Of a stretch of DNA of 64,000 bases, positions 1 to 13,675 are shown one piece after another (within the stretch, counting starts at the first letter, position 1; the number at the start of each line of letters is the position of its first letter). A model generated the notes under the pieces. That model saw only the letters and a program-made list of their open reading frames with translations. It searched no databases and was not told the origin of the DNA. Both the position numbers and the translations under genes were made by a program. The DNA is from Larus michahellis (taxonomy: Eukaryota > Chordata > Aves > Charadriiformes > Laridae): NCBI RefSeq assembly GCF_964199755.1, contig NC_133896.1:63715142-63779141 (forward strand), given 5' to 3'.

Positions 1-3000
1 ACCAAACACTTAACACTTCATCACACAGCCAACAAACTCTAGTCAAGAGAAGGTGATGAAATTTTCTGGTTTAGGAGAAGTTATCCGTGTATCTTACAAA
101 CGCCATTGCACCTCTTATGATATGAAGGCTTACCTACATCCTTTAGAGTGCCTGTTTCTTTCTGTGAGGGCTTTCTGCTGCTCTTTGTCTCAGCTTTGAG
201 AGGGTTATGTTCTAGTGTATGTGTTTGCGACGTGTATTTCCGAGTCGCTCTCTGGTGCAGAGTACTAACATATAAATATAATCCAATCCACTGTTAATTT
301 TGTTGAAGTGGGTTGTACTCATTGTGATTGTGTTAGAGTAATCTTTAAACTGAAGACTGGGTTGACACATGATCCAGTAAAAGGCACTCAGAGATTTTAG
401 CTGAGTCTCAGGTAGACTAATACATATTTCTGTTCTTATCTCTCCATACCTGAAGCGTAAAGAAAGATTAAAACCTTACCCTCTACTTGCCAACCTCATC
501 CAAAATACAGTCTTAAGCTGTGCAGAGAGAATCGTGACAGCCAGAAGATGCCACTCAAAATCACCTGCATTAATACTCATTTGTTCATTGTAGCTGGGAG
601 ATGCTTGGGCTGGCATTCAGTAAAAGACACATCTGCCCAATTTTAGATCTTGTCCCACCCTGTAGTTTTGAGGCGAGGTAAGAGAAGGGGTGATGACAGA
701 GAAGGGTACGTCTATGCTGCTGATTCTTTGTAAGAAGTCGTTTAAAGAAAGCTTAGTGAAATCTGGTAAATTGTGTGCTTGGGCTGTGTGCAGTTCTTGA
801 ACAATTTCCAATACCTACATTTGTTTGGAAAAAGATGAAAAAGGAGTGATTTAGACTCTTTTCAAGTACAAATGTTTTTAGTCCCACACTGGTAAAGACA
901 AATGAGAATGAATCTAGTACAGGAGGGTATAGATCAAAGTCACCTGCAATGAAGGATTATGCTAAAGAAATATGCTATCCCAGTCTACTTCTGCTCATGG
1001 TGATACTATATTATGACATTTGGTCCTAGGTGGGCACAGAAATACATTTGTGATTTCCTTTTCACTTTCCCCTTTCGTTGGGACACCTCAGGAAAGAACA
1101 GTGCTATACCCAGAATGTCTTCCAAGCTGTTCTAGATATTCTGGATACAGACTTCAGGGTCCTTAGTCCTTGTGGACCTTTCTCTATTAGGAGAAGAAAG
1201 GAGGCGATGTAGGATGGACTATCTGACACACTATTTGCAGCAGTATTGCAATTTCTGATGGTCTGACTACAGGCACTGCAGTTTGATCTGGTAACAAATG
1301 GTTGACAACAAGCAGTTGTGAAAGCACAAGTGGTGCTGTGCGGTTAAAGGGCAGAAAGGCAGAAAGCCCAATAATATAGATTCAATTATACACTCCTCCA
1401 CAAACTTTTCTCGTAGCCATGGGCAGGCTGACTATTCTCATCTTGTCTTCGTTTCCCCATCTTTCACAAGAGGCTCGTATTTTCCTTCCTGTATGTGTTG
1501 TGAGGAAAGTAATCTCTAATATTTTTGAAGTATTATTAAACCCCTCTGTGGAAAGGAAGATAGATATCAACAGGAGGACTGAGCCTTGCTTTAGAAAGAT
1601 GACTTGCAATTTCAAGGAAGAGGACAGGACATCAGAAGTCAAAAAGGCATACTGAAATTTTCAAGAAGCAACGCTGATTCAGAACATGTTATGTTTGCAG
1701 CTGCTGAGGTGTGAAACTTCTTCCATGATGTGACAACCAGCATGAATTACTTTATTGCTCACAACAAATACAGATGGACAGATATCAGGGTGAAATGAAG
1801 GGCAGGGGCATTTGCAAACTAACAGAGACAACCTTCTACCACATGCTGCTTGGAAATAAATAGATCTTAATCAGCTCTTCTGCCTTTCTTTATCTTCAGA
1901 AAACCTTTAGAGTTAATATTCTCCAGCGGAAGACTAAAATGCTTTTAGGAAGTGCGTGCTGTTTTATGAGAATCTGTCCCTATTTTAAGAAGGTTGTCTA
2001 AAATGCTAATGTTTCTCTTTTCATCACGATTCACAAAGCTTGTGGCTTTCAAATTTACCATTTAGTTTCAGCCATGGGAATTGGATTACTTCATTCCCTG
2101 TCCCTTCTCCAATGTTATCAGTCAAGAAATTTGTTGTTTCCAGCCTACATGAACATGCTGCCTGTATTCCGTGCCTGATGATCCACGTTGCTTTTGAGTC
2201 AGGATTGCATTCCCTGCCTATTACATACAGCAGCACCTGTAGCAGTGATAGGCATGGAAAGTACTCCCAAGGGGAAGATATTCACACATAGCTTTTAGTC
2301 TGTTAATATAAAAAAGAAAATGGGATGACTGAAACATGAGTGGAAAGATAATACTGCACTTTCACCCACAAGTGACGGTGGTATCTAAGTCCACGTAGTA
2401 AATCATTGAAACTACTGGTCACACAGGCAAGGCATTGAAAACCAACTTCTGTATTATAGCTCTTACAGAACAAGCAATGTAATACCTTCCTTACTTGCAT
2501 CCTTTAGCTACATTTTTAAAGGTTTGGGTTATTAGATGGTGAAGGGGGATTCGTTGTACCCCCGCACTGTGCACTTTGCTACAGTGTGAGGGTGGGTATC
2601 CAGGAGAGGATCAGCTGTAAAACCAGCTAAACAGTGCACAGAAGTGAGCTAAGGTAAGGTGTGTTCGCTGTTGCAGCTTCCGTTTGGCTGCATAAGATTC
2701 AACAGTGCATTTTGCTGGCATAGTCACTCCTTCTGTTGATTGGGATTGTCATGCCGTGATCCTGAGATGCTGTAGTTACTCAGAGAGGTTTTTCAAAGAA
2801 AGAAAGAGTGTAAAGAACCGTTCATTTCATAGTCTAAAAATAAATAAAAGCAATTTCAGAAAAATAAAAAACCAAACCCAGGATGTGCTCAAATGTCATA
2901 AAGTGGTGTTACATGACAAAGCATGACCCTTTTACCTTTGCAGGATGTATTCAGGAAAGGTCTTATCAGTGCCAATCAAACTCAGACAAAACGCCATCAA

Positions 3001-4689
3001 TTTATACTGATGAGCTATTGTTTATTTATATGTCAACCCCTGCTCCTAAATGAGCAGAAGGAATTTATATATTGCCTCAAGTACACAGTGCAAATCTTTG
3101 CTTTTCTGCTGTCCTTTCCATGTCGAGCACCACACCAACAGAACAGTAATCATAAAAAGTACCACTGATAGAGGTTTGTGTTCGGAGAATATAGGCTCCT
3201 GTTCCCTGGCTTCCTCCTCACTAAATAGCCTGAGGGTAATGATTCAGTTACATACATTAAGTACTTTCCCACTAAAGAATCACTTTGAATAGACTTGTTT
3301 CCAGCACTGACCTCAGCTTCATGTGGCCTCTGACAGGTGAGGAGCACCTGGAAGATGATCTTGGACAAGTGCAGGCTGTTTATGAAACCAACTTTGCAAC
3401 CCCCTTTCCCAGCTGTCATTTGCAAGGTCTGCCCTTGAGGAAGGTTATGGCAGGACAAAAGCCAAGATGGTTTTGAACAAAAAAGAAAGTTTATATTTTA
3501 TTTATTTCAGATAAGCCCTAATGGATGGGCTTGTGAGGAGCAGATTTGCAAGTGGCCTAAGCAGTGGCAATCTTAAACTAAGCCCACTGAACTTGCAAGA
3601 ACTAAGATTTCATAAAGAATTTCAATTTTGAATTTTTTTGCATGTGGTATTAAGTGTCTGTCAGAGGTTAGCTTTCTGGCTGTTTTTTTTCAAGAGATAA
3701 TGTAAGCCCAGAGTTAAGATGATGATGGATTTTGCTGTGTTGTTAGAAAGGGAATTTCAGGTTCCATCAGGAAGAGAGGTCAAGTGAAACAAACCTCAAA
3801 ATTGAGCCTAGAAATCTTGGTCCTGATACTTTAACTCTTCTATTCAATGGCAAAACTCACACTGATTTTAGTGGGGTAAAAACCATTCCTTAGTTTGGTA
3901 TATAGGATGTGGGGATGCTTGTGATCTCCTCTGGGACCTATGAAAACTGGCTGCATCAGCTAGTCATTGGGCTAGGTCTGAGTAGTTACTGACAACTTGC
4001 GGAGGAATAAAGCTATTTAAATTCAGCTCATTAAAAGCAGGTTGTTAGGGTATGTTTCCATTAGGACAAGCAAGTGCTGTTACCCAGAGTCAGCAGTCGC
4101 CAGTTAAAATGGAAGGGTTTTGTAGAGCTGACACAGACAGCTGTGCAGCGCTTCTGAGAGACGTGTTGTGTTGTTATTAAAGATGACACAGGAAAGAGTA
4201 AACGTTTTATGTTTTTATCTGTCTTTCAAATTGAGCCCAGGCCTTCACGGACTGAAAAGTAGGAAGACGCATAAAAGATGCTTACCAACATTCACCGATT
4301 GTTTTAGAAAGCACTCAGAAATTCCCAAGGAACAGGGATTAGGGTTGCCTGTGGGAAGTACAATTTTCTGGAGGAAATATGTTGTTTTTTTCTGCACCAG
4401 ACCTCCTTGAACATATTCAAATGCTTTGTGGGGAGCTTGTATTTAGTTTTTTGGTGGGACAGCCACAAAACCTAAGATAAAAGTCTGAATTTTAAGATGT
4501 GTATCTTGTTAAAAGGACCCGGGTCACTGGTGGGCTGAAGGCCTGGTAATCTTTATGTTGTCAGAGGAATTCCTTGCAAAAAACAGTGACAACGTACAGG
4601 AACCAGTTATAGTTTCAAGGGAGAGGTTGTGTTCTGCAACTCGATCTTGCATAAGTATTGCTATAATGAACACAGCCCTGAGTAAACTG

Positions 4690-4804
4690 CCTTCCACTGA
4701 ATCAAACCATTCTGTCCCAGGACACTTGGAGACCTTGTGGACACTTAGCATTTTGGATAAGAACTTTTATAAATCTCTGATGATGTTAATTTATCACTGT
4801 TCAT
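4690..4804 (+). repeat. Diverged direct repeat, copy A
   Basis: The last 77 bases (4728-4804) align without gaps to 6182-6258 with about 59 matches. Weaker similarity extends upstream to about 4690. The most conserved block is the last 18 bases (about 4787-4804), which are identical in both copies. The copies may belong to an interspersed repeat family I cannot name, or be an old local duplication of the DNA preceding exon 3. Confidence 0.7.
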
Positions 4805-5014
4805 AAATTTCAGTGAATATGCACTGCTGGTATTGGGGGTCCTTTTGATCCGCTGTGGGAAAAGGGTGAAAAATAACAGAAATTGAGAAACAGTCAAAGG
4901 CTAGCCAAGGAGAAAAGCTGCCACAGAAGCTGGTGGATGATTCACAGTTTTCAAATCTTCCTCTCCCTGTCATAAGCATTCTGTTTCTTGAAAGAAAGTT
5001 AAATCATTGCTAAG

Positions 5015-5032
5015 CAAAAAAAAAAAAAAAAA
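5015..5032 (+). repeat. Poly(A) run
   Basis: An uninterrupted run of about 18 A. No retroposed gene or SINE body is recognisable immediately upstream, so it is listed only as a simple repeat. Confidence 0.9.
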
Positions 5033-5624
5033 ATGTTTCAAGAAGGAAACAAATGTTCAGAGACCTGACTTGGCTGGAATTTTCCCTGCATGTATACTCT
5101 TGACAAATCAGAGCTTAAACTTTCTATACGTGCATGAGGGGAGACAGGGAACAATCAAATGTTAGTGAAGATGCCCCCACCTGTTCCATTATTTGAGGGT
5201 GTAAAGATGGTCTTCACTCTCATAGTACTTGCTATTTTGGTTGCCAGGTGGTCTTCCTGCACAGATTTTACATCATAAACAGCTGTGAAGACTTTTTTTC
5301 CCCAGCACATGCAGGAGGAGGGATCCCAGTAGTCCCATCGTTTTTGCAGAAGGCAAATATGCAATACAGTCAGTTCTTCATTTAAGGGTTCCTTACATTA
5401 GGTCTCAGGGATCTTTTTCCTTTATTTATGAAACAAATACAGGTCAAACATACACACGTACCAGATTTAGTACTCAGTCCCCGCTTGCAGAGCTTCCCTC
5501 CAGCCCCCTGCCCTCCTCCTACTCTCAGTGCTCCCTAGAGTACTTCAAAAAGTCCTCACCAAAAATCATCGGACAAGGTCACCGTCTAGATACAAGAGAG
5601 GGCAATAAAGTGTCCTATGCCCCA

Positions 5625-5850
5625 GCTGTGTACCTGCAGTGCATTTATTATCACTGATACCAGAACATCTGTGTGTCTCACCATCCTGGAGGTACCGACT
5701 TTCACACACACCATCACTGGACAGCAAGGCACTATGGCCCAACTTACACATGGGAAGCCATGTCTCAGAGGGATTCGGTGACCTGCCCAAGATCACACAG
5801 GGGGTCAGAACTGAGGTAAATCCCCCGTCGTGTCTGTGCTGAAACAAAGC
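5625..5850 (+). mobile_element. MIR/CORE-SINE-like relic
   Basis: The stretch around 5752-5815 reads like the conserved 3' part of MIR-type tRNA-derived SINEs: a CTCAGAGGGATT-like block, then a GTGACCTGCCCAAGATCACACA-type block (split here by small changes), then a GTCAGAACTGAGG-like block. The order and spacing match the family. The 5' part, around 5625-5750, is too diverged to delimit. The copy is ancient and non-functional. Subfamily assignment (MIR, LFSINE or another CORE-SINE) cannot be made by eye. Confidence 0.65.
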
Positions 5851-6145
5851 ATAGAGACTGCTTTGCCATACCAGTTTGAGCAGGTACATCCACTGGATGC
5901 AGTGGAGTAAAAGATGCAGACAAGAAGGCAGGTTCTAAACCCACGCTGTACTAGTACACAGAGTCTAGAGCTATTAGGCACAGCATTGCACTGAGGCCAT
6001 TTTACAAATTCTAATTCCTGAGCAAGTTGTCACAAGTCACTTGGGTGCATATGCACTGAGCTTCATTGTGTGGTGAAATGGTCACCTCCACCCTCTCCCT
6101 GGCCCAAGCTAGTATCTTAATTTATGGATTGTCCTCCCTCTGAAC

Positions 6146-6258
6146 CCTTCTTACTCAAATCATCCAGTGCCAACACACACTGAAGACCTTGCAGATCGGC
6201 AACATTTTGGATTAAGACTGTTTTGAACCTCCGATGATGATAATTTATCACTGTTCAT
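6146..6258 (+). repeat. TMEM178B: Diverged direct repeat, copy B, just upstream of exon 3
   Basis: Counterpart of 4690-4804, about 77% identical without gaps over its last 77 bases. It ends 33 bp before the first base of exon 3. It therefore covers the interval where the branch point of this intron would be expected, immediately upstream of the polypyrimidine tract. Confidence 0.7.
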
Positions 6259-6260
6259 GA

Positions 6261-6446
<186 letters not shown>

Positions 6447-6635
6447 TGAAGAAATGTGTTCTTTTCCTTCTTGTTTTTGTGTTCCCTCTTTCCACATGTC
6501 CCTCCTTTTCTAAGTCACTGAAAACATGTTTTCAGAGTTGTTTTCGGTGGTCTGTACTGTTTCATTCCAAGCTCCTTCTGGTGTACATCAAGGATAACCC
6601 AACCATAGTGACATGTTCTATCACAAAACAGTATC

Positions 6636-7410
6636 TGTAAGTCATAGGATTGGAAATGGCCTTCTGAGTTGTTTAATCCAGTGCTCTATTGTTGCAAGTA
6701 ACACTATCACCCATAAATTTAGTAGTAAAAATCTGAAGATTATGCAAATGTTATTCCCACCACTATCCTATTTCGTAGCAGGACACTTTGATAAGTGGAT
6801 AACTGTGCTCAAAATTTTAACCTATATTTATTCCTCATCAGTTGTTCTGGAGTCAAATACAACCTTTAGTTTATGTGTCTCTTTCTTTCTCTGATGTACT
6901 TATGAAGAGCAACAGTATCCTCTGTTTTCCCACTCTACATATGCTATTTCTTGTTGACTTTTCTCTGTAAGACCAGTTATCAGTCCAGCAGTCCTTTCTG
7001 TTCTTGTTTGTACTCACCTTTGTCAAATACGAATGAGAAGGACTGTTCCCAAACAAGGTCTGATCAATGCCTCGTATAGTGATGTGTCAGTTCTCTTTCT
7101 CTGCTGGAAATCCCTTGCCTGAAGTATTTTGTGGTTGTATTTGCCTTTTTCATGCTGCGTCACACTGGAGACCCGCAGTCATCCTTCAATTGGATAAAAC
7201 ATCCAGGCCTTTCTCCTCCTTTGTAATTTCCTACTGATGATCTCCCAATTTACAGCAGAGGTTCTGTTTATTACTCCCCAGGTACATGCCCTGGTACTCT
7301 GTGCTTTTGAGCTTCTTCCCATTTCTACTACACCAGCCCTCAAGGTCACCCAACGTTTCCCATGTAATGTTTCAGCCTTTCTCACTACAGATGTCATCCA
7401 GCTTTCTGTC
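6636..7410 (-). mobile_element. Ancient CR1 LINE 3' fragment, reverse orientation
   Basis: Read on the minus strand this follows the 3' half of ancestral amniote CR1. The element's 3' terminus appears at about 6636-6680 as the reverse of the typical CATAGGATTGGAA start of minus-strand copies. Landmarks of the ORF2 C-terminal region then occur in the right order: sequence around 7030-7060 resembling the block before the LIRP(C) motif, a lysine/alanine-rich block at about 7140-7165, and a block near 7330-7400 preceding the conserved DLDxLExW region. The frame is destroyed by many stops and indels. The element is old and inactive. Similarity was judged against remembered CR1 consensus, so the boundaries are approximate. 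Confidence 0.65.
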
Positions 7411-8237
7411 GTCGGCCGGTTTCATGGCACACAGTTACTTGAAATGAAGGGTGTGAGAGTCAAGTCCCAAACACAGCGCTGAATGAATGTCTCAAAGTGA
7501 ACAGCACTACTTCTGTTCTCTCCTCTTTCCTCTGCTGGTGGTTTTTGTTTGGCTGGGTTTTTGCCCCCCAGGCAGATCATCACTTCAGTGCATTTGGTTG
7601 TCTGTTCATCTGTGCTGTGGTGTGACACAGCTAAGAGTGTGAAATACAGGAAAGCTTCTGTAGTCCCAGGAGAGGAGTTAAGTGCTCAAGTAACATATAT
7701 TTATGTCCCAGTGCTGTTGGTGCTGGTGAGATATACATTAGCTCTCTCGGTGCTCAGAAACACATTTGAAGTCTGCTAGTACCTTGTGCAAGCACACACT
7801 GGTCTATGTGTGGATGTCAGTAAATGGTTTGTTGTGGGTGTCAGTACTTCGTGGGCAATGGGTCTGCCAAGTTAGCTTGGTATTTCTTATGTAATTAAAA
7901 GCCTAGTTTGCACTGTGGCTATCTTACTGTAATATGCTCAGATATCTGTGTGGTATTGAACTTACTACAGCATGACATTCTGATTAAAACATTAGGACTA
8001 TACTAAATAAATGCAGAAAACTTCAATTTCTTAGAAACTATGTAAGTCTTGCTTACTAATTGGAAATTATCCGTATATATCGTAGAGTTTGTAGTGTAGC
8101 TGCAGCGATTACTATTGGTTTAATGTTATTTGTCAGTGATTTGAAAGATGGCTGATTGATAAAAGTTTTCAGGTGAAATAAGACTCAGTGTAACCATACA
8201 TAATAGGATGGGTCACTCACAGCTTACAAAGCCATCT

Positions 8238-8790
8238 TTTGGTATGCTCAAACTATACGCGTTTCAACGGAGACAGATCCAAGGTCATGCAACTGGGAAC
8301 AAAAAGTGCCAGTCATTCTCGCAGAATGAGAGGCTGCCTCTCGGAAAGCAGTGGCTCTGAAAAGGTCTCCGGGATCACGGTTGCTGGGATCATCCAGCTG
8401 CACAGGAGCTCTCAGCTGCTAAATGTGCCAGTTTTGATGGCAATATGCAATAAGAGCATGAGGTGGGGTTATCTCTGGGCAAAGCAAAGCTATTTCTGGA
8501 CGTCCTCATCTGGTGTCCATACTAAGGAAGGATGCGGAAAGATTGGGAGAGGTTTGTGGAAGAGCTGCAAAAATGACTCAAGGTCTGAAAAACAAGAAAA
8601 CCAGCATGCCACGAAAAGCCAATTGCTTGAAACTGTTTAACGGGTTTATAATTGACTTGAACACAGTGTAGAAGTACCTATGCAAGGAGAAGCCATCTGA
8701 TAGTAGCAAGCTTTTTGACTGAATAGACAAAATAATAACAAGATCCAGCAGCTGGAATCTGAAACTAATTGAAATGAGAGGCACCAGATT
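8238..8790 (+). mobile_element. Ancient CR1 LINE ORF2 C-terminal fragment
   Basis: Sense-strand sequence follows the CR1 ORF2 C-terminal region in order. It starts with the FNxDKxKVMxLGxKS-like block at 8262-8310. The SSGSEKVSGITVAGIIQLHRSS-like equivalent of the SEKDLGITVDxxLxMSS block follows at 8345-8415 (only partly matching). Next come a W(x)SSSGVHTKEGCGKIGR block matching the [20 protein letters not shown] region at 8500-8560, and a block reading like YKYLxGEKxSDSSKLF at 8655-8720. It contains stops and deletions. This is an old subfamily, clearly different from the younger avian-type copies at 43 kb and 58 kb. Confidence 0.75.
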
Positions 8791-10779
8791 ATTTTATCTG
8801 CCAAATTCTGTCAAGATGTGTGATATTATTAATAAAGATGTGTTGGGAGGAGATCAAATTTATTTTCTGCTCCAGCATAGACAGGTGGATCAGGGCTACA
8901 AAAGGTTACTCTTCTCCTTGTTTTGCACAAGTCAGTGCAACTGCTGTACCTTTCCTGATTTCTTTTAACAGCAAATGTGCATAAAGTAACATCTACAAAC
9001 TGAAGTAGTCAGTAAATAAAAAACACAACGAAAGCCTTCTAATCTAAATGTCAGTAGCTATCAGCGTTTTCAGACTGTGTCATACGTTACATAGCTATTC
9101 CTTCTACAGTTTGACCCTTTTTATCGCCGGACAGTGTTTGAAGACAAACTCGTTATTTCTGTCATGGCATAAATGCTGTCAAGATATCATCCTACTTGTC
9201 CTCAAAATGCATGGAGTCGTAGTGGCTCTTAGTTTTCCTTAGCTTTTTCTCGGGTCCAATAACAGGAAAAATGCTTTGGGAGGCTTATCACATCTGACCT
9301 CATTGCAGATGAGAGGAGACTGTGTTAAATTGGTAGATATATAATCAGCCTGAAATCTAACTTTCCCTTCCATTTGCAATGCTGCTTGTCTTGGCTACGT
9401 TTGTACCATTTGCTCTGTTTTAGTTTCTAGACAAATAGCTCTTCTGCAATAATTAAACATTCCTGGCTTACCATATGTATGGGTTTTGTCCCTTATTGCC
9501 CATAATTTTTGAACGGCAAATCTCAATGGAGCACTGAGAAATGTGCTGTGATAATCTAACAGGACCAGACGTGGTTTCCTTGGACCTCTGGTAAACAGTC
9601 TTCTTGCTGGCCTATGTGGCAGTGCCTAATAAGGACTTACTTTAGTGTACTTGATCTAATTTCTCAGACAAATTGCTGAAATAAGTCATTTGTGAAATGC
9701 AGGCTGTTATCTGGTATTAGCTCATCTGGAATCCAGGACATGTAAACTGTGATTTCGAGTGTGTTTTACACTGTTATTCAGTATGTTTTGTAACAAGTTA
9801 AAAATTATCAATAATTTATCTTTCCTGTTTAGTTCAAATGTATCTGTATCAACAGCAATCCCAGGTCTCTTATGGCTTCCAAGGTCTTTTGCATAATTTT
9901 CTGTATTTATTGTAGAATTTGCACTTGGATGCCTTATCTTGAACAACAGCATTTGTCTGACCACAGCAGGATTTTTTTTCAGTCCCTCATCTTGTATGGA
10001 CCCAGATGGATACTGCAAATTCTGTTCAGTATTTTTGACTTCATTTTGCATGATGGTACCTATTGCATAGTGTCCTGTACCCAGAGTTGCACTATCTGTA
10101 GTAGTTTCATTTCAGTTGTGTCAGTATGATTTTTATCCTGCAAGGTGGGAGAGTTTCTCTTTTGGAGAGTTATTCTGTTTGGAATTGTGCTCTTTAGTTT
10201 TACTAAGACTAGTTCATTTTATGCATCTTATTTGAGACTATTTAATTCTATTACAGAAGTGGGTCATACTCAAATTATACATGACTCCAAGCACATCCTC
10301 TTGCAGCTTCTTGCATTTTCTCTATGTGCAAATTATGAAAATCTGTGCACCGGTAAAAGCTCCATACTGGGCATGTCATTCAGTAATTTTGCAATTTTAT
10401 AATAATTTCTGGAACCTTAGAAGCAGCTGTAACACTACTTCCAAATGTCAGAGTCCTGTGGCAAAACTGATGCTTTCATGCACATCAAGTACTTAGTATC
10501 AGTCAAAAAGGAATTCAGTTTAAAATCTACTTGAAGAAATGCATGTTGGGTATTTTATATATTGTGATTTGACCAAAGTATATTTACTTGCACCAAAACC
10601 ATGCCTTTGCTTTTTGAAGTTCAGTTCCCAGGAAGTAGTGCACCCATTTTCTGGCTTTCAGAAGTTCTTTTGAATATGTCCAAATACTTGACTTGTTTGG
10701 TTTTATTATCGTGGCAAACCTGTCAATTCATTTGGTTTGTGTCGTTACTCCCTCAACAGTAGGTAATATTATTGCCAGC

Positions 10780-11960
10780 TCAAGGTCAAATTTCAGTTTT
10801 ACTTCCAGGCTTGAAGAGTTGGGATGCTATGAATTGGCACACTGGCAACACTACCAAGGCAAATTCCTGTATCTTCAGGAACCCCTCCTTTCAGTTCTTC
10901 ATCAAGTTGTTTATTTCCTGTATCATGATAAGCAGACAAGCTATATATCCATCTGACTATTGGCTTTGCCACCTGCTCGCCAGTGCATTCATTTTCTTGT
11001 TTCAGCATCTCGGATTCTGCTAAGTTGATTGTCCTTCCACAACCACGCAAACCCAACCTCACCACACCTTCCGTTCTTGTACTTGCTTTATAAAATCAGC
11101 TTTTAAAGACAATCTCTGATAGCCTGCTGTTTTCCCAGTTCATCTCTGATTTGATTTCAGTCAGCTGTTTTGAAACATCACGTGGCCTTCCTTTATTTCT
11201 AGTTTTGAGGGCAGGGCTGACTTTGTACCTAAATGCTCCAGAACCCGTTTCCCCCTCATCAAGTGCCTGCCACGGGGAAGGTGGGTGGCAGGGCTGCCCC
11301 ATGGTGTCACCCTACAGCATTTCGGCAGTGGTTCATCCTCCCCTTCTCTACCTGGTGTACCCGCATCCCTGCTGAACTGCTGTCCCTTGTCCCAGCTGGA
11401 AATATAAAATGGCACTTCCAATATCTTGTTCTTGTACTTTCTTCAGCACAAAATTATCCCTGGCCAAAATTACATCCCTGGCCGAAGCTACATCCCTTGC
11501 CTTTGTAAATGAATTAAAAGACCCACAAAGAATGGCATTTTATCATCCTTATCAGAGCTCTGTCCTTCAGCTGCACATTCATGTATTTTCCTTTCGTAAG
11601 TCTGTAATTTGTATTGAGAACACATTTCAGTGAAATAGTTAGGGGTTTTACTGCATGCCTAACAAGGAAGCCCTTCAGGGAGAGAATTCTGTGTTGTCTC
11701 ATTTTGTTCCAAATTTACTGCAAATAAATGCAGTAAATCATCTCTGCACTTGTTTACTGTTTTACCTGTTCTCTTCACTCTTATCTGGTCTCTGCCAGTT
11801 TTGTCTTGTGACATGCACTTCAGGATCACTTTAGGGTTTTTTCCCTGTTTGCTAACAGTTTCCTTAGAGAAACATATAATTTTACTAGCCTTGCAAATAT
11901 TCATTATTCTTTGCAAAGTCAAGTGTGTTTCTTACTGTAACCTTGCTTTGAGCCAATTAT
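10780..11960 (-). mobile_element. Possible degenerate CR1-like ORF2 (linker/early RT), reverse orientation
   Basis: Two minus-strand stretches resemble consecutive parts of CR1-type ORF2. At about 11660-11920 the frame reads GKNPKVILKCMSQDK and further on DDLLHLFAVN, similar in layout to the NPKxFxxYIxSKxK...AExLNxFFxSVF linker before the reverse transcriptase. At about 10830-11040 it reads EQVAKPIV...GGVPEDT, similar to the AKPLxxIF...GEVPEDW motif early in the RT domain. The remaining RT motifs were not recognised and stops interrupt the frame. It may be unrelated to the copy at 6636-7410 or part of the same, once longer, minus-strand element. Confidence 0.4.
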
Positions 11961-13638
11961 AAATTTTACCATTAATAATTCAGTCTCTAATTAGTCTATT
12001 TGGAAATTATTCCAGCTGCTAAATGCCCTTATTCATGTGATTTAGCTTCACCATGCAGATCTATAATAAAATGATCTGTAGTCTCATATAGCAGCTCATT
12101 TCTTGTCTTTGCCTGGCAACATTTTTGCATGACCTACTGGGCTTGGGGCTTTGCTTGGGAGTCTGAAATTCTCTTTTTTGCTGGCACTGAAAGGCCTGAA
12201 AGCCTGGCTGTACACATACAGCCGTGCTATGGAGTTTTCCCTCTCTGATTTTCTGTCCTAGCATTTGCTTTCAGAAACATCAGGAATTTCTTTCATCCTC
12301 TCCTCTTCCCTCCTCTCCGGTGATCATCTGCCAATACGGGGGATTCAAGCACCATTTGCTAGCTCCTCTTCTCCCGCAGATTTGGGTTTCTTCTGACCCA
12401 CCTAAGAGTGCTGGGGAGACATTGGTCTTTGCAGCCCATCCGTACTCACAGGGCTTATGTCAGGGTTACAAAAGCTTCAAACCTTTTCCCACAGCAGAGG
12501 TGAACACCACCTATTCTCTCCAGGGCTGGCTGCTCCGGCAGAGATAAGCAGGCAGGAAGGATGTGTGAGAGGGAAGAAAAAATAAAGTTATGCAGGTGTG
12601 CTGGCACAGTGTAACGCTTTATTTCAGATACGCAGAAAGGATGTTTATTAAAGAAATAAAGAACAACCCACTTAGGAATGTATGAGTGCATTCTGCTTTT
12701 GTATTCTAATCCAGGGAGAAACAACCTTTTATAAATCATTTCCATCCTCCTCCCTTCTCAGAAATATTTCCCAAGTATTCCTTCCCTCATTCCAGGGGTA
12801 GGTCAAGAAACTGCTTTATTATCCCCACAGCCGGAGGGATGGGCTGACCATTTTTCACTGCGTCACCTTCTCTTGCCCCAGCCATGCCACGCTTCATGCG
12901 GGTCTGTCGCCAGGTGCCGGGGGGACAAGGACACACTCAGAGGTTTGTGCCAACGTGTGTGCTAGAGCCCAGCAGCCACCAGAGCACTACTTGCTGTGTC
13001 TGGGAGCTGATGACCAGGCTGATACTGAGGGACGCAAACCCCATCAGAAAGGGGGACTTCAAAACAGGGCTTGGGAGCCCGTGCGGCACAGTTGTCGGTA
13101 CAGATGTGCTGCACACGTCTGTATCCTCCTTCGCTCCTCGCCTCCATGGAGAGTCTCGTCTCCAAAATCCTCAAGCCTGTGTGCTGTGCTTCCTTCGCCC
13201 GCGCTGTGCATATGTTAGTAGATGACAACTGAGGCATCTGTGTATTTGCAGCCATGGATCGTTACCAGCTGTTGAGTCATTTGAGTCCCAAATTTAACTC
13301 ACTGTACTTTGAAAATAGCACATAGCGGTAGAAAATAAGAGTGTTTATTCTACACAACTGTGGTCCTGCCATCTCAAAATAATCATTCCGCTGATGAATA
13401 ATTTAAGAAACAAAACCGGAGCAATTTAATACAGCAAGTGTAAGGCAAAGCTCTGTGATTGACATCTCCTAGGCAGTTACGAAGTACCTTCATAGCAGCT
13501 GCCAAGAGGAGGCAAAGAAAAAGATAAACAAAAAGAGAAAGTAAAAGACATTCTTCGGAGTTCATGTGGAAATATGTCGGGTCTCACAGGGCACCTAGGA
13601 TTTCTGTTTCTCACTAATGATCAAGGTCTCTACCCATT

Positions 13639-13675
13639 CTTCAGTGGTGACATGATCAATCACAACACTGAAGAC
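13639..13675 (+). repeat. Small imperfect hairpin
   Basis: TCTTCAGTGGTGA pairs with TCACAACACTGAAGA except for a 2-nt bulge, leaving a loop of about 9 nt. It is short enough to be chance in a window of this size. Confidence 0.35.
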
